From: CAZBZG01 sp964496245
GTDB taxonomy: Bacteria; Planctomycetota; SZUA-567
Direction: 5' to 3'
Assembly (NCBI GenBank): GCA_964496245.1
Contig: CAZBZG010000019.1
Location: 1-28,492, forward strand
DNA: 28,492 nucleotides
The translations under genes were made by a program, and so were the position numbers. The notes under the pieces are model-generated. The model was not told the origin of the DNA. It ran no database searches and saw only the letters and a list, made by a program, of their open reading frames with translations. Position 1 is the first letter of the stretch, and each line of letters starts with the position of its first letter. Shown here in pieces: positions 7,512 through 17,281 of the stretch.

Positions 7512-8618
7512 CTACTCGTACGCCAACGCTGCATCCGCGACCGCCTCCAGGTTCTCGCGCGGCGTGCCCGTGAGGATGGCGCAGGTGCCGGCGAGGATGA
7601 AACGGCGGTCGCCGAAGGCCTCGTACGCCTGGCGCGTGAGGTCGGCCGCCTCCGCGGGCGTGCCGCGCAGCAGCCGTTCGAGCGAGAGGCCGCCCTTGAA
7701 GTGTACCTCCTCGGGAAGCGCGTGCGCGGCCGCCGGCGGGTCGGCGATGTCCCCGAGCGGCTCGGCCGTGAAACTCTCGAAGATGGCGGGCTGCAGGTCG
7801 TGGAACCAGCCCCGGTCGAGAAACACCTGCGTGCGGCCGCAGCAGTGCATGAGGCAGGGGAGATTCCTCTCGCGGCAGTGCTTGGCGAAGCCGATCGACG
7901 GCCGGACAATGCCTTCCTCGATCATGTCCGGGCTGAAGACCTCGGTGCCCGCCCCGCCGAAGATGATCATGTCGCAGTCGGCTTCGGCTGCGCAGTCGAT
8001 GATCGTGTGGCTGGTGGCTTCGACTTCGGCCATGGCCGCGCGATAGGTCTCGGGGAAGTCGAGGAAGTGGAAGATCATCTCCTGCTGGAGGATGACGTAG
8101 TGCATCTCCAAGGGCTGCGGGATGAAGATGGCGAGCACGCCGAGATCGCCCGCCTGCCGGCGGAGGTCGCGAAAGTGGCTGGTGATGTCGGTCTTGGCTT
8201 CGCGTAGCGCCCGCAGGTAGCCCACGAGCTTGGGATAGTCCTCCTCGCCGGCGAGCGCCATGCGCGTGCGGGCCTCCTTATCGCCGCGCTGGATGACCGC
8301 TTCGATGGTGAGCGGGCCGTCGGGCGCGGGGATGGTCTTGCGGAGACGTGTCTCCTCGCTGTCGTGGGAGATACGTTCCACTTTCCACCCGAGCGGATGC
8401 TCGGGCGGCAGGTACTCGGCCTCGCCTTTGATGATGTGCGCTTCCACGCCCAGGGACGCGCAGGTCTGGACCCACTCGGGCACGGTCACGTCGATCTCGC
8501 GGTCGCGGCCGTTCAAAAAGCCGATGTTGTCCTTGAGTTCGGGCAGCACGATGCGTCCCGGCGCGCCCTCCAGAATCGCGCGCACGGCGTGGCGGTCTTT
8601 GGGGATGCGTTTGGGCAT
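7512..8618 (-). CDS. Uroporphyrinogen-decarboxylase (URO-D) family methyltransferase
   Basis: 368 residues. ATG at 8618 with GGAG seven bases upstream. The protein keeps the HxC...C zinc triad of the MtaA/MtbA/CmuA branch: His258 and Cys260 in MHCCGR, and Cys346 in ILAGTCAI. This argues against a haem-pathway HemE role and for transfer of a methyl group between a corrinoid protein and a thiol or folate acceptor. DMIIFGGAGTEVFSP (216-230) and the family C-terminal turn GTPRENL (351-357) support the assignment. No corrinoid-binding protein or MtaB-like partner gene is in the window, so the methyl donor is unknown. The gene is separated from the toxin-antitoxin pair by 79 bp in which I see no clear terminator. 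Confidence 0.85.
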   Translation of the reverse strand: MPKRIPKDRHAVRAILEGAPGRIVLPELKDNIGFLNGRDREIDVTVPEWVQTCASLGVEAHIIKGEAEYLPPEHPLGWKVERISHDSEETRLRKTIPAPDGPLTIEAVIQRGDKEARTRMALAGEEDYPKLVGYLRALREAKTDITSHFRDLRRQAGDLGVLAIFIPQPLEMHYVILQQEMIFHFLDFPETYRAAMAEVEATSHTIIDCAAEADCDMIIFGGAGTEVFSPDMIEEGIVRPSIGFAKHCRERNLPCLMHCCGRTQVFLDRGWFHDLQPAIFESFTAEPLGDIADPPAAAHALPEEVHFKGGLSLERLLRGTPAEAADLTRQAYEAFGDRRFILAGTCAILTGTPRENLEAVADAALAYE

Positions 8619-8697
8619 AGCGGGCTCCGTGACCGGTTCCTCTCCCAGGGACAGGCCGAGGTGTGCAAGGACGCCGGCCGCGATCCGTACCGTCTGC

Positions 8698-9021
8698 CTA
8701 CCGCAGCAGTCGCCGCATCAAGAGGTCCTGCAGGTCCCGGCGGCCGTCGAGCACGGCGAGAATGTTCACCTGGCGTCCGGCGACTTCGTACAGGATCCGG
8801 TACGGTTTCCAATGGATCTCCCGGTAGTCGGGGATCGCAAGGCGTTCGAGTTCGGGCGGCACATGCCCGCGCGCCGGGAAGTCCTGGAGGCGCTGGCAGG
8901 CCTGTTCGAGCTTGTCCAGGACGTGTTCCGCTGCGCGGATGCTGTCGTGTTGTGCGACGTAGCAGAAGAGCTCGAGCAGGTCGCGCTCCGCCTCCTCGGT
9001 CACGCGCACGGCGTAGGCCAT
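8698..9021 (-). CDS. ParE/RelE-superfamily toxin
   Basis: 107 residues from ATG at 9021, with AGGAG five bases upstream; a GTG one codon earlier is too close to that site. The ATG overlaps the antitoxin stop by one base (TGATG). Features of the ParE/RelE fold: an N-terminal AVRVTEEAERDLLELFCYV strand and helix, the mid-protein FPARGHVPPEL, and the C-terminal RILYEVAGRQVNILAVLDGRRDL strands. ParE toxins act on gyrase and RelE toxins on ribosome-bound mRNA; the sequence does not decide which. A full-length, probably functional copy. Confidence 0.88.
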   Translation of the reverse strand: MAYAVRVTEEAERDLLELFCYVAQHDSIRAAEHVLDKLEQACQRLQDFPARGHVPPELERLAIPDYREIHWKPYRILYEVAGRQVNILAVLDGRRDLQDLLMRRLLR

Positions 9022-9308
9022 CACGTCTCCTGCCGCTCGCGTTGCGCCTGCTGGCGCACGTCCCGGAAGGCCCTGCCGAGCGGCTTGGTACGGCCGCCAG
9101 CCACCGCCGCCTTGCCCATGGCGACGAGTTTGAGCATGGCCAGGCTCTCCTGCATGTCCTCGTAGTCGGAGAGGCTCTGCAGCACCGCTTTGGCCTCGCC
9201 GTTCTGCGTGATCACCACGGGCTGGCGCGTCCGGGCCACCTGCTTGACGAGTTCCGCGGCGTGGGCCTTGACGTGGCTGATCGACTTGACCGATTCGCTG
9301 AGCTTCAT
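9021..9308 (-). CDS. Phd/YefM-family antitoxin
   Basis: 95 residues, ATG at 9308 with GGGAG six bases upstream. The N-terminal half has the Phd/YefM pattern: a helix with SHVKAHAAELVKQVARTRQP followed by VVITQNGEAKAVLQSLSDYED. Family members bind DNA through this half and neutralise the partner toxin through the C-terminal half, repressing their own promoter. A dyad at 9326-9352 overlaps the predicted promoter and suits such autoregulation. The C-terminus is basic (RQQAQRERQ), unlike the usual acidic toxin-binding tail. Confidence 0.88.
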   Translation of the reverse strand: MKLSESVKSISHVKAHAAELVKQVARTRQPVVITQNGEAKAVLQSLSDYEDMQESLAMLKLVAMGKAAVAGGRTKPLGRAFRDVRQQAQRERQET

Positions 9309-9325
9309 GGCAGCTCCCTCGGGCC

Positions 9326-9376
9326 AGACTGGATTCGGACCGGATTCAGTCTACGCGCTCCGCTCGCCATTCGCAA
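9326..9376 (-). promoter_or_regulatory. Toxin-antitoxin promoter with overlapping operator candidate
   Basis: Minus-strand TTGCGA (9376-9371), 17-base spacer, TAGACT (9353-9348). A dyad with arms AGACTG (9352-9347) and CAGTCT (9331-9326) starts inside the -10 box and encloses two direct GAATCC repeats 11 bases apart. The element ends 17 bases before the antitoxin ATG. The arrangement fits repression by the antitoxin or the toxin-antitoxin complex. Confidence 0.55.
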
Positions 9377-9407
9377 GCACATTCCTGGATGTGGCTGCCC
9401 TTGCGAA
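9370..9407 (-). terminator. Nested hairpin after recQ
   Basis: Outer arms TTCGCAAG (9370-9377) and CTTGCGAA (9400-9407) are perfect complements; inside, CACAT (9378-9382) pairs with ATGTG (9389-9393). It begins 22 bases after the recQ stop on the minus strand. There is no T-run after it, so it is an uncertain terminator, and its low-coordinate arm contains the -35 box of the toxin-antitoxin promoter. Confidence 0.35.
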
Positions 9408-9429
9408 CGAGGCGCAGGAGCGCGGACCC

Positions 9430-11262
<1,833 letters not shown>

Positions 11263-11386
11263 GACCGCCTCAGTACATCAGAAATGACGCGGCATGGCAA
11301 GGGGCGGGAGCAGAAACATGCCTGTCGAGCAGGCCGTGCAGACGCGTTTGGGCGGCCGATCTTTTTTGGATTCCGCGCGCGTCGCG

Positions 11387-12448
11387 TCAGGCGCTTGCCG
11401 CCGGCAGGTCCTCCACAGCCTCGGTCCGGCCGGACCGCTCGGCTGCGTGCATGGCGCGGATGACCCGGAGGCCGGCGAGCACGGCTTCGGGGGCGGCGGC
11501 CTGGGTGGCGTCGTTGTCCGTGCAGGCGCGGTGGAAGAGGTCCCACTGGTACGCGCCGCTGCAGGCGGGGGCGGCCGCGCGCAGGATCTCGCGGGCGTGG
11601 CCCTCGGGCGCGGCCGGCTTGACGAGCGCGAGGTCGGCGCCGCCCGTGTCCGGCGCGGCGGCCGGGCCGACGTTGCGAAAGATCGTGCCGCGTTCGAAGT
11701 TGAGGATGAGGCTGTTGCGGTAGCACTGGCGGTCGTCCACGCAGAACGAGGCGTACAGGCTGCCGATGGCGCCGTTCGCAAAGCCGATCATGAGCAGCGC
11801 GTTGTCGGGCGTGGGCCGCTCGGTGAAGAGGCGGGCGTGCATGACCTGGACGCGTTCGGGCGTCCCCAGCAGCCGCACCATGTCGTTGATCAGGTAGATG
11901 CCCAGGCGAAACACCGGGGCCACGGGACAGCGGTCGGGATCGTCGTACCAGGATCCGTCCGCGTGCTCGCGGTAGCTCGCCGTGCTCTCCATGCGAGCGC
12001 CCACGGGCCGGCCGAGGTCGTGCTCCTGCTGCCAGGCCCGGATCTGGGCGAGGTCGGGCGGATCCGGGGAGGGGCTGTTCATGTGCACCACGCGGCCCAC
12101 GGACCGGGCGTGCGCGAGCACGTCCCGCGCAGCCTGGAGGTCGAGCTCGAAGGGCTTGGTCGTCATCACGTGCCTGCCCGCGTCCACGAGCTGCCGCACG
12201 AGGCCTGCGCGACCTTCGGGGCCGGTGAAGAGCCCGACGCAGGGCACGTGCTCGCGCGCGAGCAGGTCCTCGATCGAATGGTACGCAGGCACGCCGTGCT
12301 CCTGCCCCAGGCTGTCGGCGCGCTCGGTGTCGAGGTCGCACACGGCAGCCAGCCGGAACCAGCGCTGCGCATCGGTCTGGGTGAGCTGGTTGGCGATGTG
12401 CCGGCCGAACCGCAGGCCGATTAGGGCGAGGGGAAGGGGGGCGGTCAT
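11387..12448 (-). CDS. Gfo/Idh/MocA-family NAD(P)-dependent oxidoreductase
   Basis: 353 residues. ATG at 12448 with GAGGAG nine bases upstream, 18 bases after the SGNH hydrolase stop. An N-terminal Rossmann fold starts at LALIGLRFGRHIA (7-19), where GLRFGR replaces the usual GxGxxG, and continues with VCDLD (36-40). The family lysine is Lys98 in HVMTTKPF (usually EKP). The C-terminal domain contains FRLGIYLINDMVRLLG, the usual Gfo/Idh helix. Members oxidise or reduce sugars, inositols and their derivatives. No signal peptide, so cytosolic. As last gene of the seven-gene operon it fits the internal metabolism of a sugar released by upstream products. Pro-rich PDPPDL near residue 110-115 lies where many relatives have a catalytic loop. 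Confidence 0.88.
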   Translation of the reverse strand: MTAPLPLALIGLRFGRHIANQLTQTDAQRWFRLAAVCDLDTERADSLGQEHGVPAYHSIEDLLAREHVPCVGLFTGPEGRAGLVRQLVDAGRHVMTTKPFELDLQAARDVLAHARSVGRVVHMNSPSPDPPDLAQIRAWQQEHDLGRPVGARMESTASYREHADGSWYDDPDRCPVAPVFRLGIYLINDMVRLLGTPERVQVMHARLFTERPTPDNALLMIGFANGAIGSLYASFCVDDRQCYRNSLILNFERGTIFRNVGPAAAPDTGGADLALVKPAAPEGHAREILRAAAPACSGAYQWDLFHRACTDNDATQAAAPEAVLAGLRVIRAMHAAERSGRTEAVEDLPAASA

Positions 12449-12466
12449 GAGGGGCGACTCCTCGTG

Positions 12467-13768
12467 TCACTCTTCATCAGGCAGCCAGACCCTGGCCTCG
12501 CCGCCGGCCACGCACACGCTCTCGATGCGCAGCTCCTGCTGTTCGTCCGCATCGAACACGGGCTCGATCTCCAGCGTGTGGGCCTTGCCGGGGTCGAGAC
12601 CGGTCTGGATCACGCAGGTCAGGTGCGTGTTGCCGCCGATCTTGTCGGAGTTGGCGTCGAATCGGAAGACCCGGTGCTTGTCGCGGCCGCGGCGGCGGAC
12701 GACCAGGTGGCCGTCGATGTACGCGCGGAACGCCCCCGAGGTGCGCGTCTTCTCGCCAAAGACGAGCACCATGCTCCCCTGGAACTCGAGGACGAGCGAC
12801 GCGACCTTCTGTTGGACCGCCTTCTTCTTCCCCGTTTCGGGATCTTTCTGCGTCCGGCGGTTGGAGGCGATGACGAGCTCGTCCAGCCACCGGCTCATGA
12901 GCGCGTCGTACCAGGCGGACGTGAGGTTGGGCCGGCCCTTGCGCCAGCCCGCAGGCAGGCGCGGGAGCGTGGCGAGGCGCTTGCGGGTGTGGGGCATGTA
13001 GGTATCCGCATGAAGCATCTCCTCGGGCGCCCGGCAGATCATGTTGTCCTTTACGCCTTTCGCAAAGCCCTGCATGGCTGCGTCCGCGAACACGGCATAC
13101 CCCCGGTCGCCCGGGTGCACGGCATCGGCCGGGTACATCGCCTCGAGCGTGATCGCGCCTTCGCGCACGCGCTTCTGGGCGAGCACGATGGCGTCGCCCA
13201 CGGGCACGTGGTAGGCCTCGGCGATGGCGAGGTGTCCGTCGCGGCCCTTCATGCCCTCGGTGTCGCCCTTGGCGATGTTCCACTTGAACGGGAAGAGGAC
13301 GATCACGAGCGGGCACTCGGCCTCGCGCACGGCGCGGCGCACGAGCGACTCGTAGGACGCCATGGTCTCGGGATTGGCCGAGTGGATGTCGTCGTTGGCC
13401 GAGAAGTCGAGGAAGACGAGGTCGGGCTCGCGCTGCATGACGTCGCGTTCGAACCGGAACACGCCGAGCTGGGAGCCCGTGCCGCCGATGGCTGCGTCAA
13501 AGAACCGGAAGCGCGCCTCGGGATACCGCTCGCGCAACGCGTCCGCCGTCTGCGCGCGATAACTCGTAAGGTTGGGCGCGGTCGCATTGGCCCCCCAGGT
13601 CAGGGACGCGCCGAAGAAGACCACGTTCAGGTGCTCGCCTGCGCGGGCGCGTTTGTCGAACTCCGCGAAGCTGGGCTGCGCGTGGCACAGCGGCGCACGC
13701 AGGAGCAGCGTCAGCGCCGCGACCGCGCACGCGCGCAGCAGAACACGCGTCCATTCATTCGTCTTCAT
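12467..13768 (-). CDS. Secreted SGNH/GDSL-type hydrolase with C-terminal beta domain
   Basis: 433 residues. ATG at 13768 with AAGGAG six bases upstream; the first 14 bases overlap the end of the preceding gene. Signal peptide 1-30 ending LCHA. Block I is FFGASLTWGA with the nucleophile candidate Ser55 (GAS instead of GDS). Gly in GGTGSQ (95-100) gives block II, SANDD with Asn125 gives block III, and Asp215-x-x-His218 in DAVHPG completes the catalytic set of block V. Residues about 285-433 form a second, probably beta-sandwich domain. SGNH enzymes at the cell surface usually deacetylate or de-esterify glycans; the substrate here is unknown. All four blocks are intact, so activity is likely. 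Confidence 0.88.
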   Translation of the reverse strand: MKTNEWTRVLLRACAVAALTLLLRAPLCHAQPSFAEFDKRARAGEHLNVVFFGASLTWGANATAPNLTSYRAQTADALRERYPEARFRFFDAAIGGTGSQLGVFRFERDVMQREPDLVFLDFSANDDIHSANPETMASYESLVRRAVREAECPLVIVLFPFKWNIAKGDTEGMKGRDGHLAIAEAYHVPVGDAIVLAQKRVREGAITLEAMYPADAVHPGDRGYAVFADAAMQGFAKGVKDNMICRAPEEMLHADTYMPHTRKRLATLPRLPAGWRKGRPNLTSAWYDALMSRWLDELVIASNRRTQKDPETGKKKAVQQKVASLVLEFQGSMVLVFGEKTRTSGAFRAYIDGHLVVRRRGRDKHRVFRFDANSDKIGGNTHLTCVIQTGLDPGKAHTLEIEPVFDADEQQELRIESVCVAGGEARVWLPDEE

Positions 13769-16700
13769 GGGGCTCCTTTTCGAAGCACGTGAAACCGCCT
13801 TCCGGCCGGATCTCGTAGCGGAAGTGTGCTTCCGTGGTGCGCCACCCGAGAGAAAGGGTCTCCGGTTGTCCTACGGTGATGTCCTCTGCGGGATCGCTGC
13901 CGCCTTCCCCGGCGGGAGCGAATCCGTGATCCGTCTTCTCGTACGTGACAGGCGCCTCGCCGCCGTACCGTGTCCACCCCTGCAGGGCGCCGTTGGTATC
14001 GCGGGTCAGGATGTCGGCGCGCACGGGCGGCTCGGTCTTCTTGTCCGCAGGTTTCTTGCGTGCGCCCTCGAGCACGAACCGCACCTGGTCGAGGTCCACG
14101 CTCTTGCCCGCGCCCGCCGGATCCACCCAGCGCTTGCCGTCGGGGCCGAACACGGCTACGTCCTCAGGCGTGAACACGACCTTGCCGAGGTGCCCGCGCT
14201 TCCTGCGGTGGCGGAACACGGCTTCGTAGTACGTCTCCACAGCCGCGGCCACAGCCGTGCCCGCCTCCTCATCCTGTTCGAGCACGCAATGGCCGCGCGC
14301 CGTAAACACGTCCGGCCCGGGTCGGCCGGAGCGCGGCCATCCGAAACGGCGCCATCCGCAGGCGCGGCCATCCGCATCGTATACATATACATCGCACCAC
14401 GGTGCACCTGTGCCCAAGGCGCGGTCCACGTAATTCGTATGCGGCCGCACGTTCAGCATGCCGGGAAAGAGGATCTCTCGCAGCACGACCATGTGAAACG
14501 TGCCCAGGGCGTGGCGCAGGAACGCATCCATCTTCTCCGGCGGCCCATTGTTCTCGGCGAGCGCCGGCCCGAACGCATACCCGCCGCCTTCGGTCTGCGC
14601 GAGCAGGCCCCAAGCGACCAGGCGCTTGCGCTGGTCCACAAAGGCGCGCTTGTGCTTGGCCCGCCCGGGTGCGTCTGCGAGCGCGTCCAGGGCTGCGGCA
14701 TGGTCCACGTACAGCCCCGGGTTGGCCAAAAGCCGGTTGAGCGCGGCTTCGAGCACCTCCTTGGCGGACGCGCCCAGAGCGGGGTCCTCCTCCAGCAGCG
14801 GAGCGGCAGCCTTGCGGTTGGCGGCCTTGACGTACCGGCGGCGCTCCACGTGGTGCATGGCTTTGTATTCGGTGGCCCGCTTCCATTCCGCGGCATGAGC
14901 CTTCTTGGCCTTCCCGAAACCTGCGCGCGCCTTTGCCAGGAACGCGCGCGCCTGGTCCGAGAGTTCGGCCTGGAGCATCTTGGCGCCCAAATCTTCGCCC
15001 TGGGCGGCTGCATGCAGCAGGGCTTCGAAATCCGTGATGTCGTAGCGCGCGCCCTTGAAGGAAAAGATCGCTTCCGTGGGCGTTCCGATCCTGAGATCCA
15101 CGGCTTCGTAGTCGATGGCGCGCAGGGTTCCGTCCGGGCCGTAGGTCCGCCGCTCGTTGTCCGGATAGAAGACGGTCACAAAGCCGGGCGCAGAGAAGTG
15201 CGCGCCGTTGTGCGCGAACACGCCGATGTCCACGCGGTTGCCTCGCAGAGTGGAGCCCGGTTCGACGGGGAAGCGTCCGTGCCACCCGATCGTGAGTTCC
15301 GCGCGTGCGTCGTTGTCGCGCGGTTCGATCNNNNNNNNNNAGGGACTCCCGCAGCATGGCGAACGCGTGTGCCGCGGTCGCCCCGGAGCACGACCCAGCG
15401 AAACGTGAGCGGCCGGTCGTTCAGGTCGAAGCTCGTTGCAGCCGAGACCGTGAGCCGCAGGTCGCGCGTGCGGCGGCGGTGGACGCGCGTGATGACCGCC
15501 GGTGTATCGGTCAGCTGTTCGGCGCGCGCGAACTCGTGATACGCGCGGCCGGCTTTGGCTGCGTCCTCTTCGAGGACTTCGAGCTGGACCATGGGCGGAA
15601 GCGCGTCCGCCTGGAGCGCGTGGGCTGCGCGGACCGTGGTCAGGGCGTCGATGTCCTGCTCGCAGAAGACGGTCGGGTGCGCCTTGCCGGTGAGATACTC
15701 CTCCGGACGTTTGACGCGCGTGGTGGTCGACCGGAAGACCTGCTGCAGGGCGGGCATGAGCAGGCCCTCGGCCTCGAGGCGTTCCTTCACGTCTGGCCGC
15801 AGCGCAGCCAGGGCCTCGGCCCAGAGCCCGAGGAAGGGCAGGTCCGACCCGGACGAGCCCTGGCTGATCAGCACGTAGGGGGTGTTCGTGGGGAACAGAT
15901 CGCCGTGGCCCGGCCGGCCATTGTGGCCCGGGTCGTGGTCCTGGTGCTCGGGGTAGACGTAGCAGTTGTTGCCGCAATACTGCCGGTAGAGCAGATCCAT
16001 GCCGCGGGCGCTGGAGTAGAGGCGCCGCGGATTGGATCCGCCGTGCTTGGCGGGCCCTGCGGTCGAAGAGTTGCCGAACACCACGCCGGGCCGGACCGTG
16101 GTGGAAGCGCCGAAGTGGCGGCGCGCCTTGCGGTCGGCCTTGGTGTACTGGATGACCCCGAGCTGCGGGAGGCGGGACGCGTTGAGCAGGGAATGTCCGC
16201 CGTCGCGGTTGTCGTACCGGTCTCCCCGGTTGCCCGCTGCCGTGCCTTGGGCAAACCACTTGCGGATGAGCGCGCTCTCCGGCCGGAGCATGAGCGTGGG
16301 GCAGGCCTCGGCTGCGTCCGTGCCGGGTTTTGGGAGGCGCGCGAGCGCTTCGCGGTCGAGCCCGGCCATCCACGCGCGCACCGTCTCGACCACGCGGGGG
16401 ATGTGCTTGGCCGAGGCCGAGGGCGGGACCTCGCCTGCGGGCACGATCTCGACCGAGCCCCAGGCTTCGTGGGTGGCCCAGAAGTAGGCGCGCTGGGGGA
16501 GGTCCGGGTGGATCAGGTCGGTGACGTGGGTGCCCGAGAAGCCCCAGTCGTGGCCGCCGTTCCAGAACGCCTGCGCGCCCAGGCGGAAGCGCGTGCCCGG
16601 TCCGCGGGCTTTGCCGTCGCGGAAGAGCAGGGCCCAGGCGATACGCATCTCCTGGATGTATCCGTCCTCCGTCTCGGCGAATGCCGCGTCCACCCCCTTG

Positions 16701-17281
16701 CCGATCGCATGCGCGACGACCTTCTCCTTGAATCCGCCGGGCCGCAGGCTCGCCATGTTCACGAACGCGGCCGGGCCGGCGGCCGGGTTGGACCAGTAGC
16801 AGTCCACGTGCGCGATGCGCCCGCCGTCCGGCGGTCCGGGCTCTTTGTCGGGTTCGGTCCAGAACCGGAGCTGCAGGGCATCGTCGCGCCAGCCCTTGCC
16901 CGGCGTCTCTTGAGGGTCGTTGGCATTGGTCATGGGCGTGGGGTCGTAGAAGCGGCACGCCACGAGCAGGCCGTCCGCGTCGTACATGCTGACCAGACGC
17001 ACCACGTGGCGCGGGGTCTCCAGGTCGTCGCAGATCAGGAGTTCGGCTGACAGGTCCCATTCGTCCAGCTTGCCGTCGAGTACGACCGCGCCGGGCGCAG
17101 GCACGGAACGCAGCCTGTGGTTGGTGGTGCCCGGGTGCTCTCCGGCTGTGGCCGCACCCACGAGCAGCGCGAGCACGAGCGCGGCCGTGCATCGCGCAAC
17201 CGTGATGCGCCTCGTCAAACCTGCGGAGGGACGCGCCCCTCGACAGGTTCGGGGCAAGCTTCCGTTGGGGCTGCCGTTCAC
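13755..17281 (-). CDS. Secreted CBM9-like multidomain protein, interrupted by the scaffold gap
   Basis: At least about 1170 residues. GTG at 17281 overlaps the previous stop by four bases (GTGA) and has GGAG five bases upstream. A 30-residue leader, partly encoded by a palindrome, precedes the hydrophobic signal segment CTAALVLALLVGAATA. Residues about 58-280 form a CBM9-like domain (VLDGKLDEWDLS, GWRDDALQLRFW). Then comes an unrecognised region with GNSSTAG and YVYPEHQDHDPGHNG (about 400-455), and a beta domain with LTFRWVVLRGD just before the gap. After the gap IEPRDNDARAEL, LRGNRVDIGVFAHNG and a helical Lys/Ala-rich region follow to the stop at 13755. The two sides are in different frames: 647 whole codons precede the Ns, so the true gap must be 2 mod 3 bases if nothing else is wrong. 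No family name for the main body. Confidence 0.78.
15331..15340. other. Scaffold gap (10 N)
   Basis: A run of ten N, probably of arbitrary length, inside the CBM9-like coding region. The reading frame shifts across it, so its length is not real. The 12 codons on its high-coordinate side (RGTRVRHAAGVP) look less family-like than the flanks and could include misassembled sequence. Confidence 0.99.
17218..17249. repeat. Palindromic element inside the N-terminal leader of the CBM9-like gene
   Basis: Arms AACCTG (17218-17223) and CAGGTT (17244-17249), with GGAGGG and CCCTC pairing inside them. It shares the core GGGA-CGCGCCCCTC with 23380-23394 in the membrane-anchored propeller gene. Both lie between a start codon and the first hydrophobic segment and are read in the same frame (RGARPS here, GGARSRAS there). 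Confidence 0.5.

Noticed and set aside
11263..11300. TTGCCA, 17 bases, TGTACT in front of recQ as a promoter
   Set aside because: Boxes and spacing look fair, but the predicted transcript would start only about two bases before the ATG and would lose the Shine-Dalgarno sequence.
15341..15380. A genuine gene end or start at the gap, making two separate genes
   Set aside because: No stop, start or ribosome binding site is seen on either side, and LTFRWVVLRGD and IEPRDNDARAEL read as parts of one domain.
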